5,362 nucleotides of DNA from Rickettsiaceae bacterium (lineage in GTDB: Bacteria; Pseudomonadota; Alphaproteobacteria; Rickettsiales; Rickettsiaceae): NCBI GenBank assembly GCA_021741285.1, contig JAIOYD010000127.1, positions 1 through 5,362 of the forward strand. The letters run 5' to 3'. Shown here piece after piece: positions 1-4,969 of the stretch. Position 1 is the stretch's first letter; every line of letters begins with the position of its first letter. The notes beneath the pieces are model-generated. The model did no database searches, was not told where the DNA came from, and saw only the letters and a list, made by a program, of their open reading frames with translations. The position numbers were made by a program, and so were the translations under genes.

Positions 1-44
1 ATAAGATAAATAAAAATATAGAAATCACAAAAATCATATTGTAA
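1..44 (+). CDS. C-terminal end of an upstream gene with the shared EITKIIL tail (partial)
   Basis: Only the last 13 codons are in the window, read in the frame that stops at TAA 42-44. They encode KINKNIEITKIIL. The last eight residues, IEITKIIL, match the C-terminal tails of the five tagged proteins encoded at 2252-2916 and 3602-4727, most closely the protein ending at 4359 (VEITKIII). This strongly suggests that the truncated gene is another member of the tagged families, so the array continues to the left. Which family it belongs to cannot be told. The next gene starts 2 nt after its stop. The frame is supported by the tail match alone, because no start is visible. Confidence 0.7.
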   Translation, partial: KINKNIEITKIIL

Positions 45-46
45 CC

Positions 47-250
47 ATGAACATCTACGGAATGATCTTACTCATCGCATTAGGAGAATTTTTTATTCTA
101 GTGCTTCTTATGTCAAAATTCACAAGCGTATTAAACAACAAAGATGATATAGAAAAAGAGAACGAGAAATTAAGAAGCGTAGTAGAAGATTTACGTTTAG
201 AAAAATTTATTGACGACATCGAAAGAAACCCCTACTATTCATCCCTATGA
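47..250 (+). CDS. Small single-pass membrane protein with predicted coiled coil
   Basis: A 67-aa protein. Residues about 4-23 form one hydrophobic segment (YGMILLIALGEFFILVLLM) that fits a transmembrane helix or uncleaved signal anchor. It is followed by a charged region (about 30-60: NKDDIEKENEKLRSVVEDLR) with a heptad-like pattern typical of a short coiled coil. The N-terminus carries no positive charge, so topology is uncertain. The layout resembles a miniature inner-membrane spanin, but it is shorter than usual i-spanins and there is no holin, endolysin or o-spanin nearby, so I do not call it one. The start is the first ATG after the upstream stop and has no Shine-Dalgarno sequence. Its stop overlaps the next start as ATGA (247-250). 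Function unknown. Confidence 0.8.
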   Translation: MNIYGMILLIALGEFFILVLLMSKFTSVLNNKDDIEKENEKLRSVVEDLRLEKFIDDIERNPYYSSL

Positions 251-978
251 GTGAAAAAGAACAAGACTTTTTAGAATTGATGGAAAGCAAGTATCCTAAC
301 GTAAAGTGGGATAAAGAAGCTCAAGGATGCTCTCACATTCCTCAAGGCTGGCATAGACTTGTAGAAGATTTATTCTGGACACTCAATAAGATAGCAGAAG
401 GAGTTCCTGGAAAACCAACAAAGCTTTCTCTACTTAAACAAAAATGGAATAGATTTATCTACAGAGCAATTAGAGGTATATCTCGTAAGCTTGGTTATAA
501 AATTATTAACAAGTTACAGTTCAAACAACCAAGTAATTATATTTCAGGTAATATTATTATTGAGCAAATCAAGGATAAGTTTGCTTCACTTAGAGTTTAC
601 TACTCAACAGATAGTGAAGATATTCGTCCGTTAATTGATTGCGCTATTGATATGGCCGAGTTAGCCTCAGATCGAACATGCGAAGTAACTGGAGCCCCAG
701 GCACTAGACGTGCAGGAGGCTGGATTCGTGTTCTTAGTGATGAAGTATGGCAAGAGATTCAAGATAAAAAAAATCCAAACAAAGTAAAAGAAGTAAACTT
801 ATGGAAAGTTACAGATGATTGGATTTCAGCAATTGAGAAAAGATTTGAAGGTAGAAATGAGGATGATTTAACTCAGGTTTTTATGCGGGGTCCTTATACT
901 GGACTTAGTGAGTTTGAGCTACATGATCTAGCAAAGACATTAAAAGAAAATCGAGATAACTATCCATTAAATGACTAA
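247..978 (+). CDS. Phage protein of the 'QxKxKFxxLR / CExCGxPG' type with degenerate zinc site
   Basis: A 243-aa protein recognised by motif order. It has QGWHRLVEDL at about 33-42, then EQIKDKFASLRVYY at 106-119, then SDRTCEVTGAPGTRR at 141-155 and GGWIRVLSDE at 157-166. From my knowledge of the family, a widespread uncharacterised phage protein has the order GW-(L/I)-x2-L, QVKEKFGGLRFYY, CExCGxPG and GW-x-TLCDxH, with the cysteines and histidine forming a zinc ribbon. Here only Cys145 remains. The second Cys is Thr148, the third is Ser164 and no His follows, so zinc binding is probably lost. The core is also interrupted by a basic insert at about 56-95 and followed by about 70 further residues ending NYPLND. 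The start overlaps the previous stop (ATGA), and the stop overlaps the next start by 8 nt. Function unknown; the family assignment is from memory. Confidence 0.8.
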   Translation: MSEKEQDFLELMESKYPNVKWDKEAQGCSHIPQGWHRLVEDLFWTLNKIAEGVPGKPTKLSLLKQKWNRFIYRAIRGISRKLGYKIINKLQFKQPSNYISGNIIIEQIKDKFASLRVYYSTDSEDIRPLIDCAIDMAELASDRTCEVTGAPGTRRAGGWIRVLSDEVWQEIQDKKNPNKVKEVNLWKVTDDWISAIEKRFEGRNEDDLTQVFMRGPYTGLSEFELHDLAKTLKENRDNYPLND

Positions 979-1564
979 AGCTGAATTCATAGGAAAGTGC
1001 ATAAACAATTTACTTCGAGATGGCTTTAATATTACTTTAAAGCAAAAGAAAAAAGTAAATGGTTACGGGGGATTCTTTGATTATTATAATAAAGATTTCT
1101 CTGTAGCCATGAAAAATGAATGTGGTTTTGAAATCTTTGTACACGAGTATTGTCATTACCTCCAATGGCTTAAAGATCCAGAAGGATTTGCTAAACGAGC
1201 AGATAATTATGGTACTTTATCTCAGTGGTTAAAAGGAGATAGTTGTAATAGAATCAATCAAGTAATCAAAGAGATCATAAGCATTGAGCATGAGTGCGAA
1301 CTTATGGCGATTGATCTAATTCAAAGATTAGGATTTGATGTAGACTTGAATAAGTATCGTAAAGGCACAAGCGCTTATTTATTTTCGTATCACTATGTAA
1401 AAAAATATAGAGTGTGGAGTACTACACCTACATATAGTAATAGTAAAATTATTGACTGTATGCCTACTCGTATCATGGATCTAGATTACTATTACGACAC
1501 TAGAAATATTCCGCATGCTATAAAAATCGAGTTCGATAAGGACTACGAGAAATATGTAAAATAA
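971..1564 (+). CDS. Putative zinc metallopeptidase (HExxH, phage type)
   Basis: A 197-aa protein with a clear zincin signature. EIFVHEYCHYLQW at 54-66 contains the HExxH motif (H58, E59, H62), and a second helix IEHECE at 105-110 would supply the third zinc ligand (E106 or E110, possibly H107). The HExxH...(h)EHExE arrangement is typical of small soluble metallopeptidase-like proteins found in many phage genomes. Their substrates are mostly unknown. There is no signal peptide or membrane segment, so it should act in the cytoplasm. The C-terminal half (about 125-197) is rich in Tyr and Lys and I do not recognise it. The start at 971 lies inside the end of the previous gene (8-nt overlap, ATGACTAA), with no Shine-Dalgarno sequence. 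It is the last gene before the only promoter-bearing gap, and no terminator hairpin follows it. An inactive zincin is possible but all visible catalytic residues are intact. Confidence 0.85.
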   Translation: MTKAEFIGKCINNLLRDGFNITLKQKKKVNGYGGFFDYYNKDFSVAMKNECGFEIFVHEYCHYLQWLKDPEGFAKRADNYGTLSQWLKGDSCNRINQVIKEIISIEHECELMAIDLIQRLGFDVDLNKYRKGTSAYLFSYHYVKKYRVWSTTPTYSNSKIIDCMPTRIMDLDYYYDTRNIPHAIKIEFDKDYEKYVK

Positions 1565-1575
1565 CCTACGATTCA

Positions 1576-1604
1576 TTGTAGACTACGTATGCTTATGATA
1601 TAAT
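1576..1604 (+). promoter_or_regulatory. Sigma70-type promoter with extended -10
   Basis: The -10 box TATAAT (1599-1604) is a perfect match and is preceded by TATG (1594-1597) plus one base, giving the full extended -10 element TATGATATAAT. A weak -35 box, TTGTAG (1576-1581, 3 of 6 matches to TTGACA), lies at the ideal 17-nt spacing. It sits in the only intergenic gap of the window (1565-1614). The predicted transcription start at about 1611-1613 is 2-4 nt before the ATG at 1615, so the transcript would be nearly leaderless. It should drive the gene at 1615 and, because all later genes overlap or nearly abut with no visible terminator, probably everything to the right edge. Confidence 0.7.
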
Positions 1605-1607
1605 CAT
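1578..1607. repeat. Two short palindromes lying on the -35 and -10 boxes
   Basis: GTAGACTAC (1578-1586) is a perfect 4-1-4 inverted repeat overlapping the -35 region. ATGATATAATCAT (1595-1607) is a perfect 5-3-5 inverted repeat covering the -10 box. They are different sequences, so they are not two copies of one operator. Either could bind a dimeric regulator, but palindromes this short also occur by chance in A+T-rich DNA. Confidence 0.3.
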
Positions 1608-1614
1608 CATTAAC

Positions 1615-1875
1615 ATGCGTAGAGATAAAGTCGTACGGAGTGTGATTAATCTTCCCCAGAAAGGAACAGATTATTCTTTGGGTAAAAGGCAATGGTTTTC
1701 ATTAACGCCCAACCAAAAGGATAAACTAAAGGAGCTTAGAAAAAACAATAGATTGATTCGATTAACTTACTACGTGGGAAAGCCACATCCAATACTCGAA
1801 GAAATATGTCAGAAAGATCCAAACGAATTTCCGCTGACTACGGAGACTTTACCGAATACCAAATACAGCAGCTAA
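1615..1875 (+). CDS. Small basic protein of unknown function, first gene after the promoter
   Basis: An 86-aa protein that I do not recognise. The first 50 or so residues are strongly basic (RRDK at 2-5, KRQW at 24-27, NQKDKLKELRKNNRLIRL across 33-50), and the last 30 are mildly acidic and proline-containing. The basic N-terminal half could contact nucleic acid, but no helix-turn-helix, zinc finger or other named fold is evident. The start is fixed by the promoter just upstream, which leaves about 4 nt of leader and no Shine-Dalgarno sequence. Its last 70 nt overlap the next gene in a different frame, the longest overlap in the window. As the first gene of the transcription unit it could be a regulator, but that is inference from position and charge only. 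Confidence 0.7.
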   Translation: MRRDKVVRSVINLPQKGTDYSLGKRQWFSLTPNQKDKLKELRKNNRLIRLTYYVGKPHPILEEICQKDPNEFPLTTETLPNTKYSS

Positions 1876-2255
1876 AAGCAGATTACGTTAGAGAATTTAC
1901 ATTAGGATTAGTTGGTTGGGGTGTAGACTTCATAAACTGGCTAGCAATCAAACATGATATAAGTCATGTAGGTATGTCTTCACTGAAAAAACCTAGTGAG
2001 ACAAAACCAAGAAGTTACCAAGAAATTGATACACCAGAAGTAATTGCTATGCGTTATGATGGAAGTAATGGTAAGAAAATTATTGAGATAGCTAATGGTT
2101 TAGCTTGGTATAGAGGAGATGAACTTCTTATAAAATCTTCTATTGGTGGGGTATCTACCATATTAGGAGAGGGAGATTGGTTCATTATTCTAGAATGCGG
2201 TAGCGTTAAATCTCTTTCAAATGATCAGTTCAAAGAAGAATACTATACTCCATGA
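1806..2255 (+). CDS. Phage protein with C-terminal 'GDW...F...Y' domain
   Basis: A 149-aa protein. Residues about 78-147 fit the pattern of a common small phage domain: VIAMRYDGSN at 79-88, an alternating segment ending in LLIKSSIGG (107-115), then GEGDWFIIL (121-129) and a closing FKEEYY (142-147). In my knowledge of the family these read 'V.A.(Q/R)(W/Y)(T/D)G.N ... L.I.T..G ... GDYII...G ... F...Y' and occur alone or at the C-terminus of many phage proteins with no known activity. Residues 1-57 form a separate, probably helical region (EYQIQQLKADYVREF), followed by a Ser/Lys/Pro linker. The start at 1806 is the only ATG before Met57 and gives a 70-nt overlap with the previous gene. Earlier in this frame there is a stop at 1749-1751. 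The stop overlaps the next start as ATGA (2252-2255). Confidence 0.8.
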   Translation: MSERSKRISADYGDFTEYQIQQLKADYVREFTLGLVGWGVDFINWLAIKHDISHVGMSSLKKPSETKPRSYQEIDTPEVIAMRYDGSNGKKIIEIANGLAWYRGDELLIKSSIGGVSTILGEGDWFIILECGSVKSLSNDQFKEEYYTP

Positions 2256-2569
2256 AACTTTCTGAAACCCAAATACGGGATATTATTACACACTTAAATA
2301 ATTCAAAATTCAATAAACCTACTTGGGTCTGTCTAGGAAGAGGTGATACATTTAAGAGACCTATTCCTCGTTTTAGAGGATACTTTGTTTATCAAAATCA
2401 ATTAGAAGAACAAGGAATTAGTGCTTTAACATTTAGCTTAGAATGTAGAGGAAGAGATCCAAGAGCCTATTATTTCGTAACTAGTGAATCTATCCTAGCT
2501 CTTGAAAATCCAGAAATAGTAAATTCACTAAAACCTCTAAATATAGCGATAACAAAATTTGTAATATGA
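2252..2569 (+). CDS. Family 1 tagged protein, copy 1 (WVCLGRGDTF core, ITKFVI tail)
   Basis: A 105-aa protein of unknown function. A probable N-terminal helix (SETQIRDIITHLN, 4-16) is followed by the core WVCLGRGDTF at 25-34. The middle is Arg-rich with alternating hydrophobics (RPIPRFRGYF, 36-45), and the protein ends NIAITKFVI. The next gene has the same order of helix, [WF]VCLGxGDTF core and ITKFV[IL] end, so the two are tandem paralogues. Nucleotide differences in the core are mostly silent, which suggests an old duplication maintained by selection. No signal peptide or membrane segment is present. It is joined to both neighbours by ATGA overlaps, which implies coupled translation. I do not know a characterised homologue. 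Confidence 0.8.
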   Translation: MKLSETQIRDIITHLNNSKFNKPTWVCLGRGDTFKRPIPRFRGYFVYQNQLEEQGISALTFSLECRGRDPRAYYFVTSESILALENPEIVNSLKPLNIAITKFVI

Positions 2570-2916
2570 TAACGCACCTGACCGAAAAAGAAAAACAAGA
2601 ATTATCTAAATTCTTAGAAGCTCTTAACGAAAATTATAGCTGGGCCGCACCATTCGTGTGTTTAGGGTATGGTGACACTTTTCAAAAATTAGAGAGAAAT
2701 GAAAACGATTCTAGGGCGTTTAAAGGATTAGCCTATGCTTGGGCAGATATAGAATATGTAAATATAAATGATGATCAGGATATAGATTATTGGGAGGGTT
2801 CAGATGAAACCTCTGTCTATTTCGCTCCACAAAATTCAAAGATTGCAGAGATAAATCCAAACGCGTTTAAAGGTAAATCTAAAGGAACCGTAGAAATAAC
2901 AAAATTTGTATTATGA
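2566..2916 (+). CDS. Family 1 tagged protein, copy 2 (FVCLGYGDTF core, ITKFVL tail)
   Basis: A 116-aa paralogue of the preceding gene product. A helix at 5-22 (LTEKEKQELSKFLEALNE) leads into FVCLGYGDTF at 30-39. Between core and tail it differs strongly from copy 1: it has an acidic stretch NINDDQDIDYWEGSDE at 66-81 where copy 1 is Arg-rich. This suggests that the two paralogues carry opposite surface charge and may bind different partners or each other. The tail is TVEITKFVL, the closest match to the consensus seen in the window. The protein is soluble by composition. The start is ATG 2566 (ATGATAACG), overlapping the previous stop, with no Shine-Dalgarno sequence. Its own stop overlaps the phosphoesterase start as ATGA. 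Confidence 0.8.
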   Translation: MITHLTEKEKQELSKFLEALNENYSWAAPFVCLGYGDTFQKLERNENDSRAFKGLAYAWADIEYVNINDDQDIDYWEGSDETSVYFAPQNSKIAEINPNAFKGKSKGTVEITKFVL

Positions 2917-3602
2917 CCAATAAAACTATTGTAATGATGGGAGATACCCATCGCTTAAGTATAATGGAGAATCTTATTAGTGAAGCAAATCTGACTGACT
3001 CTATTGTCATTCATGTAGGTGACATTGGTGTGTTTGATTCATTTCATAAGAACTTTGATAAAGTACTCAATAATATTGAGAATAGCTTAGCTGCACGCAA
3101 TGTAACATTCTACGGCATAAGAGGTAACCATGATGATCCAAAGTATTTTACAAAAGAATACTTTGATCGGTTTAACCATCTAAAACTTGTACCAGACTAC
3201 ACAATGCTCAATATTCAAGGAGAGGACTTCCTCTTTGTAGGAGGAGCCATTAGTGTTAATAGAATGGATCTTGTACCAAATGTAAGCTGGTGGGAAGACG
3301 AAGTATTTGTTCATCGCCCAGAGTTGGTATCTAAGTGTGACGTACTTGTAAGTCATACTGCTCATCCCTTTGTTGGTCCAGCAGGTAGAGAAAGAATTGA
3401 GGGATATCTAGAAAAGGATGTAACTTTATGGCAGGAGTTATATGCGGAAAGAGAAGAGTTCCATGACCTATTTAAAATAGCAAAACCTAGAAAACACTAC
3501 TGTGGACATTTTCATGTTTCAGAATATGCGAAATACATGGATTGTGATTGTAGAATACTGGATGTAAAAGAAATGAGAGAACATCGCCCACCATACAAAT
3601 AA
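2913..3602 (+). CDS. Calcineurin-like metallophosphoesterase
   Basis: A 229-aa protein with all five metallophosphoesterase motifs in order: MGDTH at 9-13 (D11, H13), VGDIG at 35-39 (D37), GNHD at 71-74 (N72, H73), SHTAH at 147-151 (H148) and GHFH at 198-201 (H199, H201). These residues bind a pair of metal ions and hydrolyse phosphomonoesters or phosphodiesters. The length is that of a stand-alone catalytic domain with no extra domain, so the substrate (nucleotide, nucleic acid end or phosphoprotein) cannot be told. Stand-alone enzymes of this kind are common in phages. A VGGAISVNR segment at 109-117 matches the usual central strand and the active-site side loop. There is no signal peptide. 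The gene sits between families 1 and 2 and lacks their C-terminal tail, ending in PPYK. It overlaps its neighbours by 4 nt upstream and 1 nt downstream (TAATG). Confidence 0.95.
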   Translation: MTNKTIVMMGDTHRLSIMENLISEANLTDSIVIHVGDIGVFDSFHKNFDKVLNNIENSLAARNVTFYGIRGNHDDPKYFTKEYFDRFNHLKLVPDYTMLNIQGEDFLFVGGAISVNRMDLVPNVSWWEDEVFVHRPELVSKCDVLVSHTAHPFVGPAGRERIEGYLEKDVTLWQELYAEREEFHDLFKIAKPRKHYCGHFHVSEYAKYMDCDCRILDVKEMREHRPPYK

Positions 3603-3979
3603 TGAACAGACCTACGTTTAATACATTTTATGAAATACCATGTATACCATTTGATTTTGAAGATAACATCAAAAATATAGAAATATTATTCTTACTATTA
3701 AAATTAAATAATCCAGATAGCGAGACTATTATTGAGATAGAGGAAGAAGCATTCCGCCAGAAAAAATCATTTAATCCAATAGAGCGGACATTAAGATCTC
3801 AGTCTGTTTGTATTTATTCTTTAATGGTAGATATGTTTTACTGGAATCAATCAAAAAAAGGATCGAATTACTGGAATGAGAAACAAACAGATGCAGTATT
3901 AGTAAATAAATATAAATGGAAAGATGCCGTAAACAAATATTTAGGAAAAAAACTAGAAATCGTAAAAATTATTCTATAA
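3602..3979 (+). CDS. Family 2 tagged protein, copy A (most diverged)
   Basis: A 125-aa protein, first of three tandem paralogues. Shared landmarks are F-x-I-P near the start (FYEIP, 9-13), a Leu-rich helix at 26-35, MFYWNQSKKGSNYW at 78-91 (matching FTWSETPQGSSFW and FIWSESVQGHDYW in copies B and C), KYKW at 103-106 (also in copy B) and the tail KLEIVKIIL. It lacks the 'KNLPE' and 'WSE' residues that B and C share, and its 45-62 region is charged (EIEEEAFRQKK). From memory, F-x-W-[SE]-x-[TS]-x-x-G-x-x-[FY]-W occurs in many small phage proteins of unknown function. The start overlaps the phosphoesterase stop (TAATG), with no Shine-Dalgarno sequence. Function unknown. Confidence 0.8.
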   Translation: MNRPTFNTFYEIPCIPFDFEDNIKNIEILFLLLKLNNPDSETIIEIEEEAFRQKKSFNPIERTLRSQSVCIYSLMVDMFYWNQSKKGSNYWNEKQTDAVLVNKYKWKDAVNKYLGKKLEIVKIIL

Positions 3980-4359
3980 TGTCAACATATCCATTACGCG
4001 AAAAATTCGGAATTCCAGATAATATAAGATTCGGGGTTGCACCCAAGCTTTGTAAAAACCTGGAGAAACTTTATAAGCTTATTGCTAAAAATTTACCAGA
4101 AGATGTACCTAAAGAATTATGGTTACAAAATGCAATAAAGAGTCATAGTGGCGCTATTGGTAGATGGGTAAATCTTCAAAATGATAGAAATTATTACGTA
4201 GGACATTTTATTAATGATTGTTTTACATGGAGTGAAACACCTCAAGGGTCCAGTTTCTGGTCTACCCTATATGAGAAATATGATTATACTCCTTTAGAAG
4301 TAAAATATAAGTGGGGGTCGGCAGAACACAATGTAGAAATTACTAAAATAATAATATGA
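3979..4359 (+). CDS. Family 2 tagged protein, copy B
   Basis: A 126-aa paralogue. Landmarks are KFGIP at 9-13, LYKLIAKNLPEDVP at 31-44, FTWSETPQGSSFW at 82-94, YKWG at 110-113 and the tail NVEITKIII. I chose ATG 3979, which overlaps the previous stop as TAATG. The frame stays open up to an ATG at 3916, but that would add 21 Lys/Arg-rich residues lying inside the neighbour's tail, and the paralogue alignment begins near 3979. Copy C is its nearest relative in the window: both have KNLPE(D/E), a Trp at 48 and the WSE..QG..[FY]W core, and they share an 18-nt identical stretch. Its stop overlaps copy C's start (ATGA). Soluble; function unknown. Confidence 0.85.
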   Translation: MSTYPLREKFGIPDNIRFGVAPKLCKNLEKLYKLIAKNLPEDVPKELWLQNAIKSHSGAIGRWVNLQNDRNYYVGHFINDCFTWSETPQGSSFWSTLYEKYDYTPLEVKYKWGSAEHNVEITKIII

Positions 4360-4483
4360 CAAAAAAACAATATCCTAACACTTGGATGCGCAGCCTATTT
4401 AAAATTCCAACGGATGTAAGTTTAAATGAAACGCAAAACAGATTAGAATTATATAGAGTAATACATAAAAATTTACCAGAAGA
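4086..4483 (+). repeat. 18-nt direct repeat inside paralogues B and C
   Basis: TAAAAATTTACCAGAAGA occurs at 4086-4103 and 4466-4483, encoding the shared KNLPE(E/D) segment of copies B and C. The copies are 380 nt apart, which is almost exactly one gene length. It reflects common ancestry of the two genes and could allow recombination between them. The sequence in between is ordinary coding sequence. Confidence 0.6.
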
Positions 4484-4727
4484 ATTTAGAGACGACTGGT
4501 TAGTTGCAGTTAGAACATGTTCAAGTAATGGATTAATTTCCCAATTTAATCGTGAAACTACATGCGACATGGGAGACTTAATAAATTACTCATTTATATG
4601 GTCTGAATCAGTACAAGGTCATGACTATTGGAAGCAATACCGTGATATGTATAGAAATGTATCTTTAAATCCAACACGCTTTTGGAATACTTTAAATAAT
4701 ATAGAAATTGTTAAATTCAAAATATGA
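4356..4727 (+). CDS. Family 2 tagged protein, copy C
   Basis: A 123-aa paralogue. Landmarks are LFKIP at 14-18, LYRVIHKNLPEEF at 32-44, W48 aligned with copy B, LINYSFIWSESVQGHDYW at 75-92, RFW at 108-110 in place of KYKW, and the tail NIEIVKFKI. The tail has Lys at the second-to-last position where the other tails have Val or Ile. The protein is joined to copy B and to the next gene by ATGA overlaps without Shine-Dalgarno sequences, so the three copies are probably made together from one message. Differences from copy B are spread along the whole length, which indicates separate evolution rather than a recent duplication. Function unknown. Confidence 0.85.
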   Translation: MTKKQYPNTWMRSLFKIPTDVSLNETQNRLELYRVIHKNLPEEFRDDWLVAVRTCSSNGLISQFNRETTCDMGDLINYSFIWSESVQGHDYWKQYRDMYRNVSLNPTRFWNTLNNIEIVKFKI

Positions 4728-4969
4728 CAAAAGCGTTCTATGATGAAAAAGATATATTTCTTGAAGACGAAATTAGATTTCTAAATTTAGAAATAAGAGC
4801 AAGACTAGGAACATACGTTAGCCCAAAAATTAGAAACGTCAATATTGCAGCGCTGTTTACCGCTTCAGACTTTACAGCTGTAGCTACATTAATAGACTTT
4901 TGGCTTGATGCTTATGAATTAATTCCTGCAAAATCTGCATATGTCCAACCCCACCCCGAGAAAACTTAA
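4724..4969 (+). CDS. Small protein of unknown function
   Basis: An 81-aa protein that I do not recognise. It has an acidic N-terminal part (DEKDIFLEDEIRFL, 7-20), a helix with alternating charges, and a more hydrophobic stretch AALFTASDFTAVATLIDFWL at about 42-61. That stretch contains Ser, Thr and Asp and is too polar to call a membrane segment. It lacks the shared C-terminal tail and ends HPEKT. The start (ATG 4724) overlaps the stop of paralogue C as ATGA, and its end overlaps the following gene by 29 nt. Codon use and A+T richness are like those of its neighbours. Confidence 0.7.
   Translation: MTKAFYDEKDIFLEDEIRFLNLEIRARLGTYVSPKIRNVNIAALFTASDFTAVATLIDFWLDAYELIPAKSAYVQPHPEKT

Noticed and set aside
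47..250. Spanin call for the small membrane protein
   Set aside because: Topology and coiled coil fit loosely, but it is short and no lysis genes are nearby.
1565..1614. Terminator after the metallopeptidase gene
   Set aside because: Only 4-bp stems such as CTAC...GTAG are possible and there is no T-run.
1740..1746. A AAA AAC slippery heptamer, in frame in the gene at 1615, as a -1 frameshift site
   Set aside because: The -1 frame meets a TAG stop at 1749-1751, so slippage would only truncate the protein and cannot reach the gene at 1806.
3180..3365. 61-aa minus-strand open frame
   Set aside because: It lies wholly inside the phosphoesterase, whose catalytic motifs prove the + strand frame; composition is that of an antisense shadow.
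3916..3978. Upstream ATG that would extend paralogue B by 21 residues
   Set aside because: The extra residues are a Lys/Arg-rich reading of the neighbour's conserved tail in another frame; the TAATG overlap at 3979 matches the pattern and the paralogue alignment.
3975..3980. TATAAT as a second promoter
   Set aside because: It covers the stop/start junction of two coupled genes, encodes the conserved tail, and has no convincing -35 box or TG extension.
4343..4570. 75-aa minus-strand open frame
   Set aside because: It is antisense to paralogue C, which is supported by homology to copies A and B.
18..4727. DNA-level function (promoter or recombination site) for the repeated AGAAAT.AC.AAAAT stretches at gene ends
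   Set aside because: They are in the same reading frame at every copy and vary at silent positions, which points to peptide conservation rather than a DNA site.
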